Notes: a model not told the origin generated them from the letters alone. A stretch of 64,000 nucleotides of DNA from an uncultured Bacteroidales bacterium (GCA_900317715.1 ONHS01000005.1:58080-122079); one strand, 5' to 3'. Counted from the stretch's first letter, positions 8,899 through 17,261 are shown. Numbers and translations: made by a program.

Positions 8899-10242
8899 AT
8901 GAACAACGAACACAGAGGTTTCACCTCGAACATAGGCGCGATATTGGCGGCGGCAGGCGGTGCCGTCGGACTGGGCAACATCTGGCGCTACCCCTATATG
9001 TTAGGTCAGAACGGCGGCGGGGCGTTCCTGCTCGTCAACATGTTTTTCGTGTTAGCAATCGGCATCCCGTTGATGATGACCGAGTTTGTGATTGGTCGCC
9101 GGACGCAGAGCAATGTGGTAGGCGCGTACAAGAAATTGGAACGGAAGAAGGGGTGGGCCACCATCGGCTATTTCAGCATACTGGCGGCCGTCCTCATATA
9201 TGCCTTCTACAGCGTGGTGGCCGGCTGGACACTCAACTACATCGTCTTGTCGTGTACCAACCGTCTGTCCGGGCTGACACCCAACGAGGTCGCCGATGCC
9301 TTCTCCTCTTTCACCGCGGGCTCGTTTTGGCCGTTGCTGTATCAATTCTGTTTCCTGATGCTTACGGCGTTAGTGATTTCCTTTGGAGTGCAGAAAGGTA
9401 TCGAAAAGATTTCCAAGATTCTGATGCCAGTGCTCTTTGTTCTGTTGTTGCTGATGGTTGTCCGTTCATTGACGTTGCCCGGCGCGAAAGAGGGATTGCA
9501 ATTCCTCTTCGAGCCCGATTTCAGCAAGCTGACCGGCACGGGCGTGTTAGGCGCGTTAGGACAGTCGTTTTTCTCTCTCAGTCTTGGCATGGGCGCGATG
9601 GTGACCTACGGTTCCTACATCCGCAAGGAGGATTCGCTGTTCAAGACGAGCCTGTGGATTTCCGTTTGTGATCTCATGGTGGCCGTGTTGGCAGGTGTGG
9701 TGATCTTCCCCGCAGTCTTCTCCTTCGGCATGGATCCCGCCGGTGGCCCGCAACTCGTCTATGTGGTGCTGCCAAATGTCTTCAACAGCATGCCGATGGG
9801 CGGATTGTTCGCCGCGGTCTTTTTCATCTTGTTAGGCATTGCCGCCCTGACCTCCACCATCTCCTTGCAGGAAATCGTCGTGGCCTTCACGGTGGAGGAG
9901 TTCCACTGGACTCGCCGCAAAAGTTCGATTGTCAGCATGGTCAGCATTTTTGTCATCGGCATTTTCTGCACCCTGTCGTTCGGGCCGATCAAACACTGGA
10001 CGCTTTTCGACCGCACCATTTTCGACTTCTTCGACCTCGTTACCGCCTCCTACCTGATGCCCATCGGCGCACTGGCGATGACCATCTTCCTCGGCTGGTT
10101 CTTCCCGAAAGTCGAAGTCAAGGACGAGATCACCAACGGCGGCGCACTGAAAGGCAGATTCTTCGAACTTTACTACTTCATCCTGCGTTTTGTTGCCCCG
10201 ATTGCACTGGTGATCATCATCATTTCAGGCATTGTGGGGTAG
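8899..10242 (+). CDS. Neurotransmitter:sodium symporter (NSS/SNF) family transporter
   Basis: A 447-residue protein with about eleven membrane helices. The hallmark first helix reads GAVGLGNIWRYPYM followed by GQNGGGAFLL, the sodium- and substrate-binding unwound region of LeuT-fold transporters. ALGQSFFSLSLGMGAM (helix 6) and the sodium-site helix 8 (LTSTISLQE) are also present. Bacterial members import amino acids with sodium. The length fits the eleven-helix bacterial type (Tyt1/MhsT) rather than LeuT itself. The gene stands alone between two repeat arrays. Confidence 0.93.
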   Translation: MNNEHRGFTSNIGAILAAAGGAVGLGNIWRYPYMLGQNGGGAFLLVNMFFVLAIGIPLMMTEFVIGRRTQSNVVGAYKKLERKKGWATIGYFSILAAVLIYAFYSVVAGWTLNYIVLSCTNRLSGLTPNEVADAFSSFTAGSFWPLLYQFCFLMLTALVISFGVQKGIEKISKILMPVLFVLLLLMVVRSLTLPGAKEGLQFLFEPDFSKLTGTGVLGALGQSFFSLSLGMGAMVTYGSYIRKEDSLFKTSLWISVCDLMVAVLAGVVIFPAVFSFGMDPAGGPQLVYVVLPNVFNSMPMGGLFAAVFFILLGIAALTSTISLQEIVVAFTVEEFHWTRRKSSIVSMVSIFVIGIFCTLSFGPIKHWTLFDRTIFDFFDLVTASYLMPIGALAMTIFLGWFFPKVEVKDEITNGGALKGRFFELYYFILRFVAPIALVIIIISGIVG

Positions 10243-10275
10243 TTAGCAGTTAGCAGTTAGTAGTTAGCAGTTAAA
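10241..10275. repeat. TAGCAGT-type heptamer array
   Basis: About four to five tandem units of TTAGCAG/TTAGTAG immediately overlap the stop codon of the NSS transporter and end shortly before the next gene. The complementary motif (CTAACTG/CTAACTA) recurs at 53664-53700 and 55030-55070. Confidence 0.75.
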
Positions 10276-10289
10276 CGAGTCTTTGGGGA

Positions 10290-11129
10290 ATGAAGAATTT
10301 GTTGAGATTTACCGTACTTGTTTTTTTGTTGGTGGGTGGCTCGTTGTGGGCGCAGCCAACCGAGAGGGAAAGCCCGGCCGGGGTGTCTGAACGGGCTACT
10401 GGACCGTTTGATGATTTCTTGAAGTATCCTGTGAAATCGCTTTTGATTAAGGCATCCACGTCAGGTTGTGGGGGCGGTGCAACTCAGGAGATCGAATATT
10501 GTCGATTGGGTCGCAACTTTGTTCTGAAGGATTCCTATGAACGAATTTATGGTATAACGGTTTATGATGGAGGCGATTCGGTGGTAAAAAATTGGCCGAC
10601 GCGTCACCCGACTTTTTCAGCGGATGAGCTGGAGACGCTTCTCCGCGACTTTAACGAGCATTATGACCAGGCGGTTTCTTGGAGTCAGTTTGTCATTACC
10701 GATGTGGATTTAGACAAAATGCGGGATGCCCTCGGTGATTGGGATTTCGCTTTCGATTGCTCTCGGCGTGATCCTGCTTCCCGTCAATGGGCCTGCGACA
10801 CGATTCTCCAAATCAGCGACAGTTTGCTTACCAGCATTCTGATGGTTCCGTCCAGTCCTGCATGTACATCTACTAGCGAATTGACCATCCAGCTTACCAA
10901 CAGTCATGGCGAAAAACTGGTCTTTGAATGTTATGACGGGGATTGTCGTACAGGGACAGCTCCCTATATGATGCCTATTAAAATTAAGCAGAAAACACAA
11001 GATATATATTCCAGTTACGTGCCGTTCATGCAGTTCGTCGCCACCTTGATGCCGAAGGACATGATCACTCGCGAGAAATTCACCACCCACGAACTCCTCT
11101 GCAAAGTCGCCCGCCAACTTCTGAAATGA
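10290..11129 (+). CDS. Secreted protein with the C-terminal domain of the local propeller-protein family
   Basis: A 279-residue protein with a signal peptide (VLVFLLVGGSLWAQ). The mature part is one domain homologous to the C-terminal 230 residues of the protein at 26480-28489. Shared landmarks are SGCGGG/SGCGGS, QEIEYCR/QEVEYCR, ISDSLLTSI, ECYDGDCRTGTAPYM/ECHDPTCSPGTAPYM, PFMQFVATLMP and THELLCKVAR. Eight or so conserved cysteines suggest a disulphide-stabilised extracytoplasmic domain. Compared with its paralogues it lacks the long propeller part, so it is either a short family member or a deletion derivative. Function unknown. Confidence 0.75.
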   Translation: MKNLLRFTVLVFLLVGGSLWAQPTERESPAGVSERATGPFDDFLKYPVKSLLIKASTSGCGGGATQEIEYCRLGRNFVLKDSYERIYGITVYDGGDSVVKNWPTRHPTFSADELETLLRDFNEHYDQAVSWSQFVITDVDLDKMRDALGDWDFAFDCSRRDPASRQWACDTILQISDSLLTSILMVPSSPACTSTSELTIQLTNSHGEKLVFECYDGDCRTGTAPYMMPIKIKQKTQDIYSSYVPFMQFVATLMPKDMITREKFTTHELLCKVARQLLK

Positions 11130-11136
11130 CGGTTCG

Positions 11137-11379
11137 TTGATAAAGTATTCTTCGACAAAAAAAAGCAAACACGAACTTGATTTTGTTTTGCCCGCTGAGG
11201 AGGGCATTCAGATCGTGGAGATGAAATCCGGGAGCAATTTCCGTCGTCACGCATCCTTGGATTACGCTTTGGCGCATTCACATTCTATAATATCCGAGGC
11301 CATAGTGCTTTGTAACTCCAATGTGATGCTGGCTAATGGTATTCGCTACCTGCCGCTATATATGGCTATGTTTTTATGA
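11137..11379 (+). pseudogene. C-terminal remnant of a DUF4143-type AAA ATPase
   Basis: The frame carries HELDFVLPAEEGIQIVEMKS followed by GSNFRRHASLDYAL and a hydrophobic LPLYMAMFL end. This matches the C-terminal PD-(D/E)XK-like stretch of ATP-binding proteins with a DUF4143 domain (D, then E-x-K in VEMKSG). The ATPase part and any proper start are missing, and the frame begins only eight bases after the preceding stop. I read it as a leftover of a deleted gene of about 400 codons. Confidence 0.6.
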
Positions 11380-11420
11380 ATATTACTTCTATTTGAAATT
11401 ATAAGATACGTTAGTCTGCG

Positions 11421-11584
11421 AAATCTTCGGGAAAACCAATAAAAGTGTATTTTCGCAGCCTCTTATCAAACAAATTTCTAAACGTTAAAAAATGAAAGAA
11501 AAGACTGCATTCATCACTGGGGCCAACAAAGGAATCGGATTCGGCATTGCAAAACATCTCGGCATGAGCGGCTGGAGAATCATC
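11421..11584 (+). repeat. 164-bp direct repeat, copy 1
   Basis: Nearly identical (six substitutions by eye) to 13607-13770. It carries a promoter-like TATTTTCG, the A-rich leader CTAAACGTTAAAAA, an ATG and the first 31 codons of a short-chain dehydrogenase (ITGANKGIGFGIAKHLG). In this copy the SDR start runs in frame into the following secreted-protein gene. Confidence 0.9.
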
Positions 11585-13600
11585 CCCCTTGTGCTGGTCA
11601 TTCTTTCATTGCTGTTCTCGGGTATAGCGCAGGAGCGCGAAAACCGTGACTATCGTGCTGAACTTGATTTGCTGGGCGGCTTTCCCCTCTTCGCGCTCGC
11701 ACCTGACGGAACATGTTGGCTGACATCGGGGCGGGGCAAAGTCTATTACACCGATGACATCCACTCCGACTGGCATTGCGCCTCACCGCTCTTTCTCGTT
11801 AACGATAACACTTGGATAACCGTACATCAGTTCTCTTTTATAGACACAAACACCGCCATGGCCGTCACATACGACGAATGGGGGAAAAGGAGTCATTGCT
11901 ATCGCACTGAAGACCGTGGCAAAAGTTGGTTACAGCAAACCGTAAGCGGGGATGTTGTTCTTCAACAAGTTTGCACAGATGACCAAGATCATATTTGGTT
12001 GACTGGATCCGGCAAAGAAGCTGTTCTCTATTATTCCGAAGACCATGGCGTAACCTTCACGCCACTGGAACGGCCGGTTATTTCAACAGATTGGGTAAAT
12101 GTCACGGCATTTGACATGCGCGACGGGCTGTACGGCTTAGCTGGAGTCAACATCAAGCACGACACCTTTCCGCTCATGCTGACGGAAGACAATTGGCGCA
12201 CTTCAAAGCGGATTCCCACACCGTTAGGAGAAGGTAAAGAAATCAACAAGGTGTTGATATGGAATGATTTATGGGTGATTCGGCAGGGAAGAGAGGTCTA
12301 TTACTCCTCTTCTCAAGATCTTCAGTGGCAGCGTTTTCCAGTCAAAGTCACGGATTTTTATCCTGACAGGGAACGCGGACATCTGATTGCCATCACCGAC
12401 AATCTTGACTTGCTTGATTTCAGCTCCCCCACGGATTACCGGCCGTTCACCCGCGAACCACTGCCCGCAAAGCCTACAGAGGCCGCTGTCTATCACGGAA
12501 CGCTGTATGTGTGGGCGGGTTTCCTCTGCAAGGCGAACGAGGATGGGGTGGTTGTTGCTTTCCGTGGCTATACTACGGAGGAAGACATCGAAAAGCCCTA
12601 TATGGTGAGAGACGGCGGCCAGCAGCTTTGGGGCGTTGACTTCCGCAACACACTCTGCTTCGCCGACAAATCGGATGGCAGATGGTATCGCAAGCGGTAT
12701 CTTCCAATGGATGTCGAAACATTCAAACTATTAAGTGACAGTGTGGCGCTGTTTTGGGACGGGCAGCGGCATTACACATACTCCCTTGCCGACGATCAGC
12801 TGCGTCCTTACACCCTTTCCGCGCCTTTGGAGGGTTTTCTGAAAGCACCGATAATCGAGGTCGTTCTCTGCGGCGGGCTTACCAAATATCGTAGAGACAC
12901 GGTCCGTTATCTTGTCACATCTGACGGCGATCTGCAGGCGAGCCATGCCACGTTGGTCTTGGACCAGTATGATCCGTGCTTTCCGAAAGCCAACGCCAAA
13001 TACAAACGGAAAAGCATAAAGTTCCCGCATACCGCCAGTCGTCACGAATTGGACAGCATCCTTCGCGACATCAACCGCGACTACGCCCGCATTCCCAACA
13101 TCGCCGAATTTCAAATCGCTGAAAAAGACCGCCGGAAATACTACAAACTATTGGACGAATTGGACAAAAAGGACATGATGTATGTGTACCCCAGAAGAAG
13201 AACTAATGCTTTTGATTATGATTATGCGGAGAATTTCTACCAATCAGTGCCAGATCGAATCGACACGCTGAGTGCCAACACAGTACGGAAAATCCTGTAC
13301 AAAGATGAAAATTGGCGGACGACTGGCGGAGTCTATTGGTTCGAGGTTCAGGTCATCAACAGCCGTCATGACACGCTCAGTTTCATCCATTTCAATTTGC
13401 GTAACGAATATGCCTGGTTCATCCCGTGGTTGACGGAATACAACGGCATACCGTTCCGGTGTTACAGCATGGCACTTTCACGCTGGGTCTCGGCCTGCCT
13501 TCCAGAGAAGTTTCACGTCAAGGGGAGTTTCGACAACGCCCGTTTCCTGCTGCAGATAGCGGACTATCTCTGGAAACGGGAGGGTTTGGGTTTACGGTAG
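11492..13600 (+). CDS. Secreted BNR/Asp-box propeller-like protein, N-terminus fused to an SDR fragment
   Basis: A 702-codon frame. Residues 1-31 are an SDR nucleotide-binding start (TGANKGIGFG) from the duplicated repeat. Then comes a signal-peptide-like segment (LVLVILSLLFSGIAQ) and a mature domain with Asp-box-like turns (TEDRGKSWLQQT, SEDHGVTFTPL), as in the sialidase/YCF48 beta-propellers. The last 270 residues resemble, more distantly, the C-terminal domain of the proteins at 10290 and 26480 (LEGFLKAPIIEVVLCGG, RHELDSILRDINRDY). An in-frame Met at codon 25 (11564), created by a base that differs between the repeat copies, would give MSGWRIIPLVLVILSLL, a more plausible signal peptide. 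I favour that start in practice. Function unknown; extracytoplasmic location inferred. Confidence 0.75.
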   Translation: MKEKTAFITGANKGIGFGIAKHLGMSGWRIIPLVLVILSLLFSGIAQERENRDYRAELDLLGGFPLFALAPDGTCWLTSGRGKVYYTDDIHSDWHCASPLFLVNDNTWITVHQFSFIDTNTAMAVTYDEWGKRSHCYRTEDRGKSWLQQTVSGDVVLQQVCTDDQDHIWLTGSGKEAVLYYSEDHGVTFTPLERPVISTDWVNVTAFDMRDGLYGLAGVNIKHDTFPLMLTEDNWRTSKRIPTPLGEGKEINKVLIWNDLWVIRQGREVYYSSSQDLQWQRFPVKVTDFYPDRERGHLIAITDNLDLLDFSSPTDYRPFTREPLPAKPTEAAVYHGTLYVWAGFLCKANEDGVVVAFRGYTTEEDIEKPYMVRDGGQQLWGVDFRNTLCFADKSDGRWYRKRYLPMDVETFKLLSDSVALFWDGQRHYTYSLADDQLRPYTLSAPLEGFLKAPIIEVVLCGGLTKYRRDTVRYLVTSDGDLQASHATLVLDQYDPCFPKANAKYKRKSIKFPHTASRHELDSILRDINRDYARIPNIAEFQIAEKDRRKYYKLLDELDKKDMMYVYPRRRTNAFDYDYAENFYQSVPDRIDTLSANTVRKILYKDENWRTTGGVYWFEVQVINSRHDTLSFIHFNLRNEYAWFIPWLTEYNGIPFRCYSMALSRWVSACLPEKFHVKGSFDNARFLLQIADYLWKREGLGLR

Positions 13601-13606
13601 TTTCCA

Positions 13607-13770
13607 AAATCTTCGGGAAAACCAATAAAAGTGTATTTTCGCGGCCTCTTATCAAACAAATTCCTAAACGTTAAAAAATGAAGGAAAAGACTGCATTCAT
13701 CACTGGAGCCAACAAAGGAATCGGATTCGGCATTGCGAAACATCTCGGCCTGAGCGGCTGGAGAATCATC
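13607..13770 (+). repeat. 164-bp direct repeat, copy 2
   Basis: Second copy of the element at 11421-11584. It begins seven bases after the stop codon of the propeller-protein gene, so the two copies bracket exactly 11585-13606. Here the SDR reading frame continues as real SDR sequence after the repeat end, so this copy marks the original SDR locus. Confidence 0.9.
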
Positions 13771-13932
13771 ATCGGGGCGCGAAATTAGGAGCGTGCGGAG
13801 AAGGCCATACGCGAGCTCACCGCCTTGGGCATCGACGTGCCCGGATGGGTATGCATGGAGCTGGCCGACCTTGCGAGCGTGGAAAACGCCCTGCTATGTT
13901 CTATTCAGCGGGAAAAATATCAGGAAAAATAG
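13678..13932 (+). pseudogene. Short-chain dehydrogenase/reductase, truncated and interrupted
   Basis: The ATG starts MKEKTAFITGANKGIGFGIA, the TGxxxGIG dinucleotide-binding motif, and continues WRIIIGARN, then a TAG at codon 37 where the family has a polar residue. Reading through gives ERAEKAIRELTALGIDVPGW and LADLASVENAL, clearly SDR sequence up to about residue 72. Then the similarity stops and the upstream region of the Fic gene begins. The catalytic Tyr-x-x-x-Lys part is gone. It is therefore a dead fragment with both a nonsense codon and a 3' deletion. Confidence 0.85.
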
Positions 13933-13940
13933 TACTTTTG
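13933..13940 (+). promoter_or_regulatory. Bacteroidota -7 element (TACTTTTG) for the Fic gene
   Basis: A TAnnTTTG match 20 bases before the Fic ATG at 13960, giving a very short leader. It overlaps the end of the SDR remnant. Confidence 0.6.
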
Positions 13941-13959
13941 CAGCCGAAAAACAGCTGTG

Positions 13960-14985
13960 ATGGTCACGAAACAGGAACAACAATTGCTTGACGCACTCAA
14001 TGAGTATCAATCGTTGGGAATTTCGGAACAGATAGACTACAAAAAATTCTATCTGTATTCCATTATTACCCATTCCACGGCTATTGAGGGGAGTACCGTC
14101 ACGGAAATTGAGAACCAGCTGCTGTTTGATGAGGGTATTGCCGCGAAGGGACGAAGTATGCAGGAACAGCTGATGAACCTTGACCTGAAAGCGGCTTACG
14201 AACATTCAATGCAGCTTGCCGAGCAGCATAAGGATTTTTCCGTGGAAATGCTGAAAACATTGTCCGCACTGGTTATGAAAAACACGGGAAGTGCGTACAA
14301 TACAGTGCAAGGTTCATTTGATGCGTCCAAAGGGGACTTGCGTTTAGTCAGCGTCACCGCCGGAATCGGTGGACGCTCCTATATGGATTATCGGAAAGTT
14401 CCGGAAAAATTGCAGGAGTTCTGTCTGCAGTTGAACGAAATGAGACGGCAGCTTGTCAATTCTAACGATTTGATCGCTAAATATCTGTTGACGTTCGATG
14501 CCCATTATCAATTGGTGACCATTCATCCCTGGGTAGATGGCAACGGACGCATGTCCAGATTGGTGATGAATCATCTGCAATATGAATTCGGACTGGTGCC
14601 CGTGAAAATCAACAAAGCAGACAAAGCAGAGTACATCCAGTCGTTGGTTGATTCAAGGGAACAGGAAAGTACAGAACTATTCCGTCGGTTTATGCTGGAA
14701 CAGCACACCCGCAACATCCGCAAAGAGATTGAGGAGTTCAAGGAATCCCAGTCCGCTGACCCGATAAAACCGCTTTCTGACCCGATAAAACGTTTCGCTG
14801 ACCCGATAACGGAACGGCTCTATCAAGCTCTATTGAAAGACAACGATCTCAATTATGCGACGTACGGTGCTCTGTTGGGCGTGTCTGAGGCGACTGTCAA
14901 GCGCCGACTCGGCGAGTTGAAGACAGCGGGCTATATCACTCGCGTCGGCAGCAACAAGAGCGGACATTGGGAGGTGTTGAAATAA
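13960..14985 (+). CDS. Fic family protein with C-terminal winged helix
   Basis: 341 residues from the ATG at 13960 (a GTG lies one codon upstream). The Fic motif HPWVDGNGRMSR is complete at residues 189-200, with the catalytic His and the phosphate-binding DGNGR. An inhibitory-type STAIEG motif at 39-44 fits class II Fic proteins, in which a Glu in an N-terminal helix blocks ATP. Most such enzymes AMPylate proteins. The C-terminal 60 residues (GVSEATVKRRLGELKTAGYI) are a winged helix, suggesting autoregulation or DNA binding. Between the two is a DPIK-containing unit repeated three times (KPLSDPIKRFADPI). It is alone, with its own promoter; no antitoxin is adjacent. Confidence 0.92.
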   Translation: MVTKQEQQLLDALNEYQSLGISEQIDYKKFYLYSIITHSTAIEGSTVTEIENQLLFDEGIAAKGRSMQEQLMNLDLKAAYEHSMQLAEQHKDFSVEMLKTLSALVMKNTGSAYNTVQGSFDASKGDLRLVSVTAGIGGRSYMDYRKVPEKLQEFCLQLNEMRRQLVNSNDLIAKYLLTFDAHYQLVTIHPWVDGNGRMSRLVMNHLQYEFGLVPVKINKADKAEYIQSLVDSREQESTELFRRFMLEQHTRNIRKEIEEFKESQSADPIKPLSDPIKRFADPITERLYQALLKDNDLNYATYGALLGVSEATVKRRLGELKTAGYITRVGSNKSGHWEVLK

Positions 14986-15032
14986 ACGGAAAGTTCGGTA
15001 CAAGGTGATTCCGTTTGTGTGGTAGTGGGATG

Positions 15033-15066
15033 CCCGTAGAATCTGCTGATTTGCGCAGAAAACATG
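15033..15066. repeat. Degenerate CGCAGA intergenic repeat
   Basis: Contains TAGAATCTGCTGATTTGCGC followed by AGAAAA. The same pattern (CAGA, spacer, GATTT, CGCAGAAAA) recurs at 16314-16378 and 17011-17068, so it is a dispersed intergenic element in this region. Confidence 0.5.
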
Positions 15067-15087
15067 GAGACGTTACGCATTGCGTCC

Positions 15088-16275
15088 CTACTCCCCGTAC
15101 ATCTCTTTCTTCCAGCCATCAAATGCTTGGTTCCATTTTTCGGACAACTGTTTGCGGTATTGGTCGAAAAGGGCAGGATGCTCCTTTTGCAACACGATGT
15201 AATCATCAAAAAAAGCTTCCCACATCGCATCGGAATCCCCGTCTGGGAATCTCAATTGCCCCATACGCATATAGGCAAACATAATGCCTACACTGTCGGC
15301 GTGCGCGTATTGGCTTGTGGTAGTCCATAATTTGCCACCTTGCAACAACACCCAAATCTCAAATTCGTCATAGGTCACCGGGATAGTCCCCAAAACCACT
15401 TTTGCCGAGGGCTGACTCTTTCCGTAGCCGTACTCTTTCAGATACCGCTGCAGCCGTCCGGAATAGGGAATGACATAGTCTTCCTCGTGGGTAAACCATT
15501 GCATATCCGCCTGATATATAGCTTGTAAAGAATCATTCTCGGCCCAACCGCAAGTATAAACTTGCCAACCTTGACCCGAATGCTCATCTACGGGACTGAA
15601 CTCGCCAGCGCCAATGTCCAATCCTTGTGAATCGGGTATCCGGAAATCGCCCCAATTGCACTTCTCCATACGGGTGAGGTCTTTCGAAGTCCACACGCCC
15701 TCGTACTGGCGGTTGTCGTAGCCGTCGGCCAGACCTAACATAAAAGCATCGTAGTAGAACCGTCCGTTAACTTTCACGAAGTCGATCGTCATTTTGCCCG
15801 TCAGAATCCCGCCACCGGAAAATTCGTCTTCGTCAAATTGGTAATGCCCGCACAGCTTCCCGAATTTACCCGTTGACGGTAGGTGCTTCCCTTTGTTCAG
15901 GCGCATAGAGTCCAGCGTGATGGTCCCGGAGAAAAGCCGGATAGTGTCGCGGTAGCGGGTGCGTCCCTCCACCTTATAGACTCCGTTGCCCATAAAACGG
16001 ACGCTGTCGTAATGGATGTAGAACCGTTGGAAGTCACGGCCTCGATACCCGATGGGCTCGGACTCGGAAGTTTTTTCGATGAACATAAACTCATCCTTTT
16101 GGGAACAGTAGTCGGGATTTGTCAGGATGGAGTCTGGAATAATCACCCGCGAGAGGTCGGTATCCCGGAGCTCCTCCATCGTGACTGCTGTCGTCTTCCC
16201 GCCGATCTTGCAGGCAGTCAAGAAGAGCGTTGCCGACAGTGCTACAAACAGAATGCTTAAGATTCTCTTTGACAT
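15088..16275 (-). CDS. Lipoprotein of unknown function
   Basis: A 395-residue protein with a lipoprotein signal: MSKRILSILFVALSATLFLT then Cys22 (LTAC lipobox). I recognise no domain. The mature region is rich in aromatic and acidic residues (FMGNGVYKVEGRTRY, GGILTGKMTIDFVKVNGRFY, AGEFSPVDEHSGQGWQVY) and is predicted mostly beta in its first 200 residues and helical toward the end (ALFDQYRKQLSEKWNQAFDG). It probably sits on the periplasmic or outer face of the envelope. A -7 element lies just upstream, so it is transcribed alone. Confidence 0.75.
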   Translation of the reverse strand: MSKRILSILFVALSATLFLTACKIGGKTTAVTMEELRDTDLSRVIIPDSILTNPDYCSQKDEFMFIEKTSESEPIGYRGRDFQRFYIHYDSVRFMGNGVYKVEGRTRYRDTIRLFSGTITLDSMRLNKGKHLPSTGKFGKLCGHYQFDEDEFSGGGILTGKMTIDFVKVNGRFYYDAFMLGLADGYDNRQYEGVWTSKDLTRMEKCNWGDFRIPDSQGLDIGAGEFSPVDEHSGQGWQVYTCGWAENDSLQAIYQADMQWFTHEEDYVIPYSGRLQRYLKEYGYGKSQPSAKVVLGTIPVTYDEFEIWVLLQGGKLWTTTSQYAHADSVGIMFAYMRMGQLRFPDGDSDAMWEAFFDDYIVLQKEHPALFDQYRKQLSEKWNQAFDGWKKEMYGE

Positions 16276-16297
16276 AGTGGTTCGTTATTATCGAGGG

Positions 16298-16305
16298 CAA
16301 AAATA
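16298..16305 (-). promoter_or_regulatory. Bacteroidota -7 element (TATTTTTG, minus strand)
   Basis: On the minus strand TATTTTTG lies 22 bases upstream of the lipoprotein ATG at 16275. Confidence 0.55.
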
Positions 16306-16313
16306 CAATTTTC

Positions 16314-16378
16314 CCGCAGAACCCACTGATTTACGCAGAAAAAAAGTCTGCATTAATCTAGGAAGTCTGCGGGAGAAT
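16314..16378. repeat. Degenerate CGCAGA intergenic repeat, second copy
   Basis: Reads CCGCAGAACCCACTGATTTA, CGCAGAAAAAAAGTCTGCAT and GTCTGCGGGAG. A related copy at 17011-17068 continues with the same CTTTCGATTTTC tail, so about 110 bases of upstream region are duplicated. Confidence 0.6.
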
Positions 16379-16415
16379 TGTTCTTTCCCTGATGCTTTCG
16401 ATTTTCAAAAAGTTG

Positions 16416-16423
16416 TATCTTTG
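16416..16423 (+). promoter_or_regulatory. Bacteroidota -7 element (TATCTTTG)
   Basis: A TAnnTTTG match 28 bases before the ATG at 16451, following the duplicated CTTTCGATTTTC segment. Confidence 0.6.
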
Positions 16424-16450
16424 CCCCGAATTTTATGAGAAATAAACGGA

Positions 16451-16903
16451 ATGCATACGTTTCCTATGTGTAAACTATCATACTTCCCTAATTCCAACTA
16501 TGTCGAGATTACTCTTGACCGTAAAGGGCTTCTTCAATTCATGGAGTTGTTGCGGAGCAAAAAGGGTAAATTGAATTTTCCGCTGTCAAATACCACATCG
16601 GATATGATAAGTGTCCGTTGTTTGGAGGTGATACCTGTCACAGCTGAGACGTTTTCTGGTACCGATTATCATATAATGTGCTTGTATGACTTGAAATCAT
16701 CCACTGTTCAATTCCTGTTTGATGTGGATGGCTTCTCGGAGATGCAGTATATATTAAACTTCATTAATGAAACTGGTGACCACTTCCACATGTTTGCCGA
16801 CTTTGACTTGTTTGTTGGCAAAGAGGAATCGGAGGCGATTTCGGTCATTAAGGCAGTGACAATCTATTTGCAAGAAGAACCGGTTTGTCAGTTATTTCAA
16901 TAG
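16451..16903 (+). CDS. Hypothetical cytoplasmic protein
   Basis: 150 residues, no signal peptide, no recognised domain. The composition is normal for a soluble alpha/beta protein (YVEITLDRKGLLQFMELLRS, SSTVQFLFDVDGFSEMQYIL). A promoter element sits in front, and codon use looks like its neighbours, which supports a real gene. It could be an immunity or accessory protein of a lost system. Nothing adjacent clarifies its role. Confidence 0.55.
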   Translation: MHTFPMCKLSYFPNSNYVEITLDRKGLLQFMELLRSKKGKLNFPLSNTTSDMISVRCLEVIPVTAETFSGTDYHIMCLYDLKSSTVQFLFDVDGFSEMQYILNFINETGDHFHMFADFDLFVGKEESEAISVIKAVTIYLQEEPVCQLFQ

Positions 16904-17126
16904 GTGATGCAATTTTCAGGGTGAAGCATCATATCCCACATTGTCCAAGATTTACTTTGAGGCTCACGCTTTTCAGCACCAATCTATGGGTTATACAGGA
17001 TATTTTATTTCCCCAGAACTCGCAGATTTGCTCAGAAAAAAGTCTGCGTTAGCCTGCGGGAAAACCATTCTGTCTTTCACGCTTTCGATTTTCATAGTGG
17101 TATCTTCACAAATCCCGATTTTTTGT

Positions 17127-17134
17127 ATTTTTGC
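17127..17134 (+). promoter_or_regulatory. Bacteroidota -7 element (TATTTTTG) upstream of prfB
   Basis: TATTTTTG followed by CGGCC, the best promoter match ahead of prfB, about 195 bases before its ATG. Confidence 0.5.
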
Positions 17135-17231
17135 GGCCTTTTTGAGACTCGAGACGCTCAGGAGTCGAAGAGTACTTGATAATTGCTTCCTTGAACAGCC
17201 TCGAAGAGGCAAGACGCACGAGGTGCTAATA

Positions 17232-17261
17232 ACCCCACACAAGCGAAGCGCAGTGTGGGGT
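17232..17261. repeat. ACCCCACAC...GTGTGGGGT inverted repeat
   Basis: Perfect 9-bp arms (17232-17240 and 17253-17261) around a 12-base loop AAGCGAAGCGCA. The same outer arms bound the 52-base palindrome at 29504-29555, so this is a dispersed REP-like element. It lies in the transcribed leader of prfB. Confidence 0.75.

Noticed and set aside
11421..13770. Insertion sequence or transposon bounded by the direct repeats
   Set aside because: There is no transposase, and the repeat is part of an SDR gene rather than a terminal element; recombination fits better.
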